Shown one piece after another: positions 28,245 to 33,996 of a stretch of DNA of 64,000 bases. The translations under genes and the position numbers were made by a program. The stretch covers positions 372,001 through 436,000 of the forward strand of contig JASGHI010000003.1 in assembly GCA_049841155.1 (NCBI GenBank), written 5' to 3'. Position 1 is the stretch's first letter; the number at the start of each line of letters is the position of its first letter. The stretch comes from ZC4RG30 sp049841155 (GTDB lineage: Bacteria > Pseudomonadota > Gammaproteobacteria > Steroidobacterales > Steroidobacteraceae). The notes under the pieces are model-generated. The model was given only the letters and a program-made list of their open reading frames with translations, ran no database searches and was not told where the DNA came from.

Positions 28245-28274
28245 GTAGAAAGTGATGGGCCACACTTACTCACT
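28240..28274 (+). terminator. Hairpin overlapping the end of the replication gene
   Basis: AGTGAGT and AAGTG pair with CACTT and ACTCACT (stem of 7 plus 5 bp with a small internal loop). The helicase stop codon lies inside the left arm. Only TTT follows, so it could equally be an mRNA-stabilising hairpin. Confidence 0.4.
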
Positions 28275-28737
28275 TTGGCACATAGCTAGCCACCACCCTG
28301 CACAAGTAGTGCAGTGGTGGTGTGCTATAGGTGCTGCACTTGTTGTTACGGCTACCCGCAAACCACTCAAAACGAGGCCAAACGACTGGTCTTGAAGTCC
28401 CACAGCGACAAATAACCGGGGGGAGGTGGCGATTCGAAAGGGCATCGCAGTCAAAAACGCCCCCTTCTTGCACGTGCTCCAAAAATAAACACAGGATGAG
28501 AGGCGTCAAGGGAAGACTTCCGGTGTGCGCATGGATCAGCGCGGCGGAATATCTGATGGATCAAGTCTTCTGCATGGCCTACCTCTTTTATGCGGTGGCA
28601 GGCGGTACAGGTTTGGTTGGTAGTGGGCGGTCGGGTCGTTTACTTGCGAGAAGCTCCCGAATTGAACCCTGTCGTCATTCCATCGGATTCTGGCTTGGGT
28701 GGCACTGGAGAAAACAGCTTGGCGAGAGCGATCTTGG
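28275..28737. other. Intergenic stretch after the replication gene
   Basis: Contains a bulged hairpin of CCACCACCCTGCAC with GTGCAGTGGTGG (28291-28321) followed by several GTGC/GCAC-rich short repeats, a reasonable place for a replication origin. A plus-strand frame from 28590 (93 codons, MRWQAVQVWLVV..) has protein-like composition but no clear ribosome-binding site and overlaps the end of the opposite gene by 134 bp. It is not called as a gene. Confidence 0.35.
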
Positions 28738-29571
28738 TCAAGAGCCGTTGGCTGGTGTTTCCGGTGGATTCTGAGTATCAGCTCCCTCCGTCGCTATTGG
28801 GGCGGCGTCATGTACGGGCACAAGAGCGTCAATCCTGTCTGCCAGTGCCTTGCCGAGTGGTGTCCACATAAACATAGCATGGTTGTCGTTCGTGATCCCT
28901 GCTGTCCTGATGAGTTGCTTGTCGAGTAGGCGAGGAATCGCCGCCATCGTCGCGAGACCTTCCTGTGTAAACCAGAACTGATTACCAAGTGGATATCTTG
29001 AGAACGCCGCCAAGATCTGACGCTCCGTGCCGGTTAATGACGCGATAGCAACTTGCGCCCTGGCGTCATGCACTAAATCTATCTCTCGTAGACGGCCAAG
29101 CAACTCGTCTCTGAGTCGCGTGCGTGCGATTGTTGCATCTGAGAAGTCTAGCGTGACGTGTGGAATTGTACTCACGTCGAACAGAAAGTTGTCCTTATCG
29201 TCACGAATCAACAATACTTCTGCCGACTGCCTACACGCCAAAGCGACTCCGACCTCGTACATGACGTTGCCGTTGCGATACCTTTTCCCGGTTTTGGAGT
29301 CGTTCCCTACAGTCGATACGTCTGCAAGAACCATAGCCGAGTGCGCAATGCCGTCGACGATATCCGTCAGTATGGAATCCCCTGTTTTGGAAAGATCCAC
29401 CCGCACCGCCTTTAGCGGTTGGTTGTTGAAGTAGATGCCTTCAATTGCCGGTCTGATGACATCCTCGAAACGTCTTGCATACGTATCGTCAAAGCTCATC
29501 GCCACGAATATTTGAGGTTTTATTTCACCGCGCCAGTAAGTACGAAGATAAGCGTTCGGATGCATAGGCAC
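28738..29571 (-). CDS. TIR/deoxyribosyltransferase-like protein with C-terminal winged helix
   Basis: Predicted 277 residues. Residues 20-140 have the pattern of a Rossmann-like TIR/nucleoside-deoxyribosyltransferase fold: IFVAMSFDDTYARRFEDVIRPAI cut here to IFVAMSF (21-27), then VLADVS (81-86), NVMYEVGVALA with Glu106 (102-112), and LLIRDDKDNFLFDVS after it. Residues 180-255 form a winged-helix-like region (LTGTERQILAAF, FTQEGLATM, WTPLGKALADR). Proteins of this group sense or cleave nucleotides, and several act in phage defence. GTG 29571 (AGAGG 5 bp upstream) or ATG 29565. It is isolated and minus-strand, typical of cargo. Defence role is inference. Confidence 0.65.
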   Translation of the reverse strand: MPMHPNAYLRTYWRGEIKPQIFVAMSFDDTYARRFEDVIRPAIEGIYFNNQPLKAVRVDLSKTGDSILTDIVDGIAHSAMVLADVSTVGNDSKTGKRYRNGNVMYEVGVALACRQSAEVLLIRDDKDNFLFDVSTIPHVTLDFSDATIARTRLRDELLGRLREIDLVHDARAQVAIASLTGTERQILAAFSRYPLGNQFWFTQEGLATMAAIPRLLDKQLIRTAGITNDNHAMFMWTPLGKALADRIDALVPVHDAAPIATEGADTQNPPETPANGS

Positions 29572-29923
29572 ATCAACCTCTACGACAGATTATGGTCTTG
29601 ATCGCAATATTCCTTTAGCTGTCCAGTGCGCATGGCCTCCGTTGGCTTGCCGTGGCAACTCGCCGTACCTGCTGCAAGATCGTCTTACGCTCGACTTTTT
29701 CCCCAGCATCTCCTGATCGTGCAGATTTGCGCTCACTTCGTCGCCTTCACTTTCTTCTTCTCATCTGCTGGGGCTGCTTTCCGATTCGGACAAGGTATGC
29801 ATTTTACACGACTACGGATCTACCCACTCCTTGCCGTTTTGTTCGACGCGCGTTGCTTCGACTCGGCGAGTAACGGATTGGGGGTGTGCCGGCCCGCGCG
29901 TGCCTATTTGCTGGCTACCAGTG
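29572..29923. other. Intergenic region with possible broken small gene
   Basis: No intact gene is supported. On the minus strand two adjoining frames look protein-like: one ends EQNGKEWVDP-stop at 29812-29814, the other runs RVKCIPCPNRK through a Lys-rich tail to TGA at 29733. They could be halves of one frameshifted small Cys-containing gene, but no start codon is visible. CATAAT (29589-29594 complement) is a possible -10 for the TIR-like gene. Confidence 0.25.
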
Positions 29924-29951
29924 TTGGCGGGCTGTTGGGTAGTGCTATAGT
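29924..29951 (+). promoter_or_regulatory. Promoter of the outer-membrane protein gene
   Basis: TTGGCG (29924-29929), 16 bp, TATAGT (29946-29951) preceded by TG at 29943-29944 (extended -10). Predicted transcription start near 29958, at the foot of the first hairpin of the structured leader. Confidence 0.65.
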
Positions 29952-29957
29952 TTCTCT

Positions 29958-30150
29958 CAGACCAGCCACGCTGGTCCGGGGCTTAAGAACCCCTCGGTTA
30001 GGCGGCGTGTGTGCTGCCGTAAAGCACTCCTCGACCTTCTATGGTCGGGGAGGCATGGGTCCATACAACAGGGCGAAAGCCTAAAGGCTCATGCGGCTCT
30101 CCTAACCGAGGCTTCTTAACTCCCCGATCACCCTAGGGAGAGAGAAACTT
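29958..30150 (+). promoter_or_regulatory. Highly structured ~190-nt leader RNA of the OMP gene
   Basis: GACCAGC-CAC-GCTGGTC forms a 7-bp hairpin at 29960-29976. A long helix follows: GGGG (29978-29981) with CCCC (30122-30125), TTAAGAA (29983-29989) with TTCTTAA (30113-30119), and CCTCGGTTAGG (29992-30002) with CCTAACCGAGG (30101-30111). Inside it are CTCCTCGACC/GGTCGGGGAG (30027-30052), GCATG/CATGC (30053-30057, 30090-30094) and a GAAA tetraloop stem (GGGC/GCCT, 30071-30082). CTCTCC (30097-30102) can instead pair with the Shine-Dalgarno GGAGAG (30137-30142), excluding the main helix. A riboswitch, thermosensor or attenuator is plausible; no known class is recognised. Confidence 0.65.
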
Positions 30151-30714
30151 ATGAGGAAAGCATCGTTAGTTCCGGTCGTGCTGGTGGCCGCAATGGGTAG
30201 TGCTGGCGCACTGGCCCAGCAACCTACCGGCCCGTACATTGGCGTTCTGGGCGGCAAGGCAGAATTCAAGGTCTCGGAACTGAACTACAAGACTGACAAG
30301 TTTAGTTGGGGCCTTTTTGGCGGCTATCAGTTCACGCCCTATATTGGGGCTGAGGTGGCTTATCTTCAGGCGAACAAGGTTAAGGAGAATCTTGGTGGCA
30401 GCCCGCCGATTACATTGGGCGTTAAGACGTCGGCCTATACGGGGTCTGTTGTCGGAACATACCCATTGGGTGACACATGGTCGTTGCACGGTCGTCTTGG
30501 CGGTGCGCGAACGAAACTTAAGGCATCGGTAACGGACGGAACCGCATCCGAATTTGCCAGCGACTCCAGCACGGAACTGATCTACGGCGCGGGTATCGGC
30601 GCCATGCTCGACGGGGCACGCATTAGGCTCGAATACCAGCACATAAACGGGGATGGCATTAAGGTCGGGCTCGTCTCGCTGGGAATCGTATGGTTCCTGC
30701 CAACCGGCAGGTGA
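30151..30714 (+). CDS. Outer-membrane beta-barrel protein (OmpA-like fold)
   Basis: Predicted 187 residues. Signal peptide MRKASLVPVVLVAAMGSAGA ending at LAQ, then alternating strands of an eight-stranded barrel (YIGVLGGKAEF, WGLFGGYQFTPYIGAEVAYLQ in part, YGAGIGAMLDG, IRLEYQHI). The C-terminus VSLGIVWFLPTGR is typical of small OmpA/PF13505-type barrels without a peptidoglycan domain. GGGAGAGAG lies 7 bp before the ATG. The gene stands alone behind a structured leader within the mobile element; surface remodelling of the host (for example receptor masking) is possible but unproven. Confidence 0.75.
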   Translation: MRKASLVPVVLVAAMGSAGALAQQPTGPYIGVLGGKAEFKVSELNYKTDKFSWGLFGGYQFTPYIGAEVAYLQANKVKENLGGSPPITLGVKTSAYTGSVVGTYPLGDTWSLHGRLGGARTKLKASVTDGTASEFASDSSTELIYGAGIGAMLDGARIRLEYQHINGDGIKVGLVSLGIVWFLPTGR

Positions 30715-30720
30715 CCTAAC

Positions 30721-30834
30721 CGGCCCGGCAGGCACAGGCACCCGCAGCGGCTCGCCTGCGCCTGCCTGCCGTACCCGTGGCTGCCCTGCCGGGCCGCGCC
30801 TACACCTACCCCTAGGGGCGGCCATGCGCCGCCC
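30721..30834. repeat. Nested GC-rich inverted repeats
   Basis: CGGCCCGGCAGG (30721-30732) pairs perfectly with CCTGCCGGGCCG (30785-30796); inside it GGCAGGC pairs with GCCTGCC (30760-30766). Next to it GGGCGGC-CATGC-GCCGCCC forms a 7-bp hairpin (30816-30834). Downstream of the OMP stop and upstream of the recombinase unit. No U-tract. Could be a factor-dependent terminator or a protein/recombinase site. Confidence 0.55.
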
Positions 30835-30908
30835 GTGGCCCCTTGTAGAAGGGCTGGCAGGGGTCTAAAACAGGGCGGGCCGGGCTGTGTAACTGCCTGA
30901 GCAGCTAT

Positions 30909-30938
30909 CTACCATGAGCTATACTGTACTACTGGTAG
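30909..30938 (+). promoter_or_regulatory. Operator-like repeat around the -10 of the RHH-recombinase unit
   Basis: CTACCA (30909-30914) and TGGTAG (30933-30938) flank TATACT (30920-30925), a -10 candidate 50 bp before the GTG of the RHH-like gene. The -35 is weak (CTGAGC). Autoregulation by the small downstream protein is a natural but unproven reading. Confidence 0.4.
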
Positions 30939-30974
30939 TTAAGCTCCGCCCGTTTGAGGCTATGGAGTAGGGCA

Positions 30975-31193
30975 GTGACCAAGACCAAAAAGCCAAGTTT
31001 GTCGCCGTCGAGCATCGAGCGCGGACTGCGCCACAAGGAACAGATAACCACTGCGCTCGGTCTTGAGCAAATCGCGGCCATTAACGGGCTGATAGCGCCG
31101 GGCGGCAAGCGTGCAGGTGTGCCCAAGTCTGTACTGTTCCGTGAGGCTATCGACGATCTGCTGGCAAAGCATGGCGTAAAGGTGCGCGCATGA
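30975..31193 (+). CDS. Small RHH-like protein upstream of the recombinase
   Basis: Predicted 72 residues. GTG 30975 with GGAG 7 bp upstream is preferred to an in-frame start 21 bp earlier. The C-terminal part KRAGVPKSVLFREAIDDLLAKHG resembles the helix-loop of ribbon-helix-helix proteins (here cited as PKSVLFREAIDDLLAKHG). The N-terminus is basic. ATGA overlap with the recombinase implies coupled translation; likely a regulator or accessory factor of recombination. Confidence 0.6.
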   Translation: MTKTKKPSLSPSSIERGLRHKEQITTALGLEQIAAINGLIAPGGKRAGVPKSVLFREAIDDLLAKHGVKVRA

Positions 31194-32845
31194 GTGTCGG
31201 AAAGCTCCGTGCTGCTATCTATGCCCGCCTTAGTAACGACGAGGGCGGTAAAGCAGATAGCATTGCGGTACAGGTGCGGCTCTGCCGCGAGTACTGTCTC
31301 GCTCGTGGTTATCGGGTCGCGGCCGTGTTCGATCAAGACAACGGCATTAGCGGTGGCGTGCCGCCAGAGAAGCGACCGGGTGGCGCAATGCTGTATGCCG
31401 GACGCGATGCCAAGGCGTTTGACGTGGCGGTTACTCGTGACACGGACCGCCTGTATCGCAGCGACAGACTGCCCGCCGAGCTGCGGGAATGGGATCGGTC
31501 TGGTGTGCGTATAGAGTTTGTGCGTGGCGCTATTGCCGAGAAGCCCGGTGCGCAACGTAACTTGCAAGCTGGTGTCGCTGGTCTGTTTGGGCAGCATTAC
31601 CGTGAGCAGATTGGCGAACGCACCTATGACAAGCTCGTAGACCTGTTTAAGCGCAGATCGTGGGTTACTGGCGCTCCCTACGGCTATGACATCAAAACCA
31701 TGCCGGAACGCAAGGTGCTCGTTGCCAACAGGCCGCAGAGCGCGATTGTGAAATTGATCTTCAAGCGCTGGAACGAGGGCGCTAGTGCCATCGTCATTGC
31801 GCGGGAGCTAAACCGCAAAGGTATCGCTTCGCCCGGTGCCCGTTGGAAGAACCGCAAAGTGCGCCGTGCCGATGGCAAGTGGATGGGGAGTGCGGTGCGC
31901 GCCATCCTTATGAACCCCGTGTATACCGGTCTCGTGCAGTGGAACAGGTCGGATTGGAACCTTAACGAGAAAACCGGTAAGCGTGAGCGCGTTGCCCGCG
32001 CCGCGAGTGAACTGATGCACTACCGCGAGGAAGCCTATCGGCTGGTGACGGACGCCACGTTTGCCACGGCGAAGGGGCGGTTTAGCGCCGTAGCTAATGG
32101 CGATCTGCGCCTTAAGTCGGGCGGCAGGCCGATCTATAGGTTGTCGGGTTTGCTTAAGTGTGGCGTTTGCGGCCATGCGTTCGTAATCGACGGCGCTACG
32201 CACTATTCCTGTAACAGCCGAAAGGAAGAAGGCTGCACCAACAATATCCGCGTCCGCCGCGACTTGGCCGAGCGCAAGATTCTCGGAGCCATCGACGACG
32301 CGCTGCTGGCCCCAAACATGGAAAAGGAAATGGTGGCGGAGATACAGAAGGAGTGGAACCGCCGGCGCAAGGCCAAGAGCACCAAGGACAGCGCCGAAAC
32401 CGAACTAGAAGCGCGCCTGCGACGGCTGAAGAAGCGGCGGCAGGAAGGCGACCCGGACCTGGAGCCGGAGGAACTGGATGCCGCCATTGCCCGCGTTGAG
32501 GCGCAGATGCTGGAACTTGCACACTTGCCCACACCGAAGGAACTGGGCAAGGTGCTGGAAATGGCACCCAAGGCACGCGAGGCCTACCAGCGCGTAGTGC
32601 ATGGAGAACTGGCGAAGAACCCGCAGCGGGCGGCGCAAGCGCGGACCTTGATAAAGGAAATTGTGGGCGGCGAGATTAAGCTGGTGCCGACGGCGGCATC
32701 CAAGACCCTGCCGGCGCATCTGGTGGCGCACTTGGGGGTAAACCGAACCGCGTTGTTTGGTGCCGCCGCTGGCAGCGGAAGGGCGGCACCCATAGGTTCA
32801 GTGGTAGCGGGGGCAGGATTTGAACCTGCGACCTTCGGGTTATGA
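31190..32845 (+). CDS. Large serine recombinase (integrase of the element)
   Basis: Predicted 551 residues. N-terminal resolvase domain with catalytic Ser in AIYARLSNDEG (Ser15) and the Arg-containing VTRDTDRLYRS; recombinase domain (residues about 160-290, APYGYD, NPVYTGLVQWN); zinc ribbon CGVCGHAF and YSCNSRKEEGC (about 325-350); coiled coil (about 380-445). The last residues VAGAGFEPATFGL are encoded by the antisense of tRNA-fMet, and the TGA stop (32843-32845) overlaps the anticodon complement. In the excised form the tail would differ (see 24589-24657). ATGA overlap with the RHH-like gene. Confidence 0.95.
   Translation: MSVGKLRAAIYARLSNDEGGKADSIAVQVRLCREYCLARGYRVAAVFDQDNGISGGVPPEKRPGGAMLYAGRDAKAFDVAVTRDTDRLYRSDRLPAELREWDRSGVRIEFVRGAIAEKPGAQRNLQAGVAGLFGQHYREQIGERTYDKLVDLFKRRSWVTGAPYGYDIKTMPERKVLVANRPQSAIVKLIFKRWNEGASAIVIARELNRKGIASPGARWKNRKVRRADGKWMGSAVRAILMNPVYTGLVQWNRSDWNLNEKTGKRERVARAASELMHYREEAYRLVTDATFATAKGRFSAVANGDLRLKSGGRPIYRLSGLLKCGVCGHAFVIDGATHYSCNSRKEEGCTNNIRVRRDLAERKILGAIDDALLAPNMEKEMVAEIQKEWNRRRKAKSTKDSAETELEARLRRLKKRRQEGDPDLEPEELDAAIARVEAQMLELAHLPTPKELGKVLEMAPKAREAYQRVVHGELAKNPQRAAQARTLIKEIVGGEIKLVPTAASKTLPAHLVAHLGVNRTALFGAAAGSGRAAPIGSVVAGAGFEPATFGL
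32802..32815. repeat. attR core of the integrated element
   Basis: TGGTAGCGGGGGCA, identical to attL at 24575-24588. It is the complement of the last 14 nt of tRNA-fMet including CCA and also encodes part of the recombinase tail. Integration therefore preserves the tRNA. Confidence 0.88.
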
Positions 32846-32878
32846 GCCCGACGAGCTGCCAGACTGCTCCACCCCGCA
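32802..32878 (-). tRNA. Initiator tRNA-fMet (anticodon CAT)
   Basis: 77 nt including encoded CCA (CCA at 32804-32802). Anticodon complement ATG at 32842-32844. Three G-C pairs in the anticodon stem (GGG-CTCATAA-CCC) and an unpaired 1-72 end mark an initiator tRNA. Positions 1 and 72 are both T here, where most bacteria have C and A. It is transcribed opposite to nuo and rimP, and its 3' end is the integration site. Confidence 0.95.
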
Positions 32879-32892
32879 CCAGGAGGGCGCGC

Positions 32893-32923
32893 ATCATACA
32901 TCAATGCACCCTGCCGAATGCAA
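32893..32923 (-). promoter_or_regulatory. Promoter of tRNA-fMet
   Basis: Minus strand TTGCAT (32923-32918), 19 bp, TATGAT (32898-32893), then GCGCGCC. The GC-rich discriminator is typical of stringently controlled stable-RNA promoters. The spacing is long. Confidence 0.5.
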
Positions 32924-32950
32924 GTGCCGGCGTTGCCCCGTGAAGAAGCC

Positions 32951-33256
32951 ATGAAAGCTGCCGCTGTCCTGATGATGTTCTGCGCCTGGGGCTGCATGTT
33001 CCTGGCGCCTCGCACTACGCTCAGCACGCTGCTGCAGCTCCTCGTATTCGGGGCCGCAGGCGCGCTGTTCACGCTGGCTGGCGGCTTTTCCTGGTGGTGG
33101 GCGCAGGGAAGGGAGGATCGCAGTGCCCTCATCATGGTCTGCGGATTGCTGACGCTGGCGCCCGTGGCGTGGGTGTGGCTGTGGGCCGCTGCCGACGCGG
33201 AGTTCGGGCCGGACCCGCGAGCAGCCCGGCGCCGTGACCGCGGCAAATCGCGCTGA
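32951..33256 (+). CDS. Small membrane protein, unknown function
   Basis: Predicted 101 residues from ATG 32951 (AAGAAG just upstream). Three hydrophobic segments: AAAVLMMFCAWGCMFL, LLQLLVFGAAGALFTLAGG and LIMVCGLLTLAPVAWVWLW, then a basic Arg-rich tail RAARRRDRGKSR. Codon use is like the chromosomal core, so it belongs to the host rather than the element. No family recognised. It lies between tRNA-fMet (divergent) and the rimP promoter. Confidence 0.55.
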   Translation: MKAAAVLMMFCAWGCMFLAPRTTLSTLLQLLVFGAAGALFTLAGGFSWWWAQGREDRSALIMVCGLLTLAPVAWVWLWAAADAEFGPDPRAARRRDRGKSR

Positions 33257-33282
33257 GCAGGCTTTTGCAGTCCTGGCGGGGA

Positions 33283-33311
33283 TTTACGCGGCACAGATAA
33301 AGGCCTAAACT
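33283..33311 (+). promoter_or_regulatory. Promoter candidate for rimP-nusA-infB
   Basis: TTTACG (33283-33288), 17 bp, TAAACT (33306-33311), each 4 of 6 with ideal spacing. Gives a leader of about 140 nt before the rimP ATG. Confidence 0.45.
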
Positions 33312-33355
33312 GCGGCCCGCCCGCAGCAGGGTTTGCAGCAGCGGGTGAGAGCCAG

Positions 33356-33380
33356 AGGCCCCTGTCGGGGCTTTTCTTTT
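33356..33380 (+). terminator. Leader terminator 1 of the rimP operon
   Basis: AGGCCCC-TGTC-GGGGCTT followed by TTCTTTT. A complete intrinsic terminator inside the rimP leader, 80 bp before the start codon, so it must be read through or suppressed. Fits transcription attenuation of the nusA operon. Confidence 0.75.
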
Positions 33381-33407
33381 GAAGTTCCCGCCGGCGGGAC
33401 GATTAGG

Positions 33408-33430
33408 AGGGCCTTTTGGGGCCCTTTTTT
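33408..33430 (+). terminator. Leader terminator 2 of the rimP operon
   Basis: AGGGCC-TTTTGG-GGCCCT followed by TTTTT. A second intrinsic terminator 30 bp before rimP. Between the two lies the self-complementary TCCCGCCGGCGGGA (33386-33399), which could form an alternative hairpin. Confidence 0.75.
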
Positions 33431-33459
33431 GTTTCCGCGGGCGGGCTCGGGGGCATGGG

Positions 33460-33996
33460 ATGTTGCGCGAGCGCCTGCTGGAGCTGCTGGAACCGCTGGT
33501 GGCCCGGCTGGGTTATGAGCTGGTCGACATCGAATATGCGGCCACGAGGTCCGAGGCGACGCTGCGGGTCTACATCGACTGGCCGGACGGAAAGGTGCCG
33601 GAAGAGGCGCTTGCCGAGGCCGGTGAGGGCGAGCGTGCCCTGGACGGCATCGGCATCGATGACTGCGAGAAGGTGAGCCGCGAGCTGTCGGCGCTGCTGG
33701 ATGTCGAGGACCCGATTCCGGTGGCGTATCAGCTCGAAGTGTCTTCGCCGGGAACCGACCGGGTGCTGCGCACGGCGCGGCACTACCAGCGTTTCCTCGG
33801 CGAGCGCGTGCACATGGAGCTGGCGGCGCCCCGCGACGGGCGGCGCCGTTACACCGGCACGCTGGTAGCGGCCGACGAGGATGGCATTGAACTGAATGTG
33901 GATGGCGTGAAGGTGAGCGCGAGACTGGCGCAGATCGGGCAGACCCGACTGGCGCCGGAATGGTCGAAACCCGGGCCGAAGGGCAGGAAGAGATGA
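33460..33996 (+). CDS. rimP: Ribosome maturation factor RimP
   Basis: Predicted 178-residue 30S assembly factor. MLRERLLELLEPLVARLGYELVD is the usual N-terminus (start at MLRERLLELL, 33460); DCEKVSRELSALLDVEDPIP and LEVSSPGTDRVL are the family signatures; a C-terminal SH3-like part follows. The frame is open further upstream through the leader terminators but that part is not coding. ATGA overlap with nusA. Confidence 0.95.
   Translation: MLRERLLELLEPLVARLGYELVDIEYAATRSEATLRVYIDWPDGKVPEEALAEAGEGERALDGIGIDDCEKVSRELSALLDVEDPIPVAYQLEVSSPGTDRVLRTARHYQRFLGERVHMELAAPRDGRRRYTGTLVAADEDGIELNVDGVKVSARLAQIGQTRLAPEWSKPGPKGRKR

Larger units (their letters stand above)
24575..32815. mobile_element. 8.2-kb serine-recombinase element integrated in tRNA-fMet
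   Basis: Bounded by 14-bp direct repeats and visibly less GC-rich than the flanking core genes, with a different codon style. Contents, left to right: LexA-linked small gene (minus), a gene-poor stretch, an HTH/zinc-finger/TOPRIM-helicase operon, a TIR-like gene (minus), an outer-membrane protein with a structured leader, an RHH-like gene and a large serine recombinase. There are no capsid, terminase, relaxase or conjugation genes. The replication module suggests a replicating satellite-like or plasmid-like integrative element. Absence of structural genes is seen; the lifestyle is inferred. Confidence 0.88.

Noticed and set aside
28590..28871. 93-codon plus-strand frame after the replication gene
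   Set aside because: Composition is plausible, but no good start context and it overlaps the end of the TIR-like gene by 134 bp. Noted in the region entry only.
29626..30084. 152-codon plus-strand frame before the OMP gene
   Set aside because: It runs through the promoter and the structured leader, lacks a ribosome-binding site and has no protein-like features.
29958..30150. Retron msr-msd RNA or HEARO-type RNA
   Set aside because: The long outer helix recalls a1/a2 pairing, but no reverse transcriptase or IscB-like nuclease is encoded nearby.
30922..30941. Second LexA-like site TACTGTACTACTGGTAGTTA
   Set aside because: Only the left half matches; 10 of 20 consensus positions overall. Better explained by the CTACCA/TGGTAG repeat.
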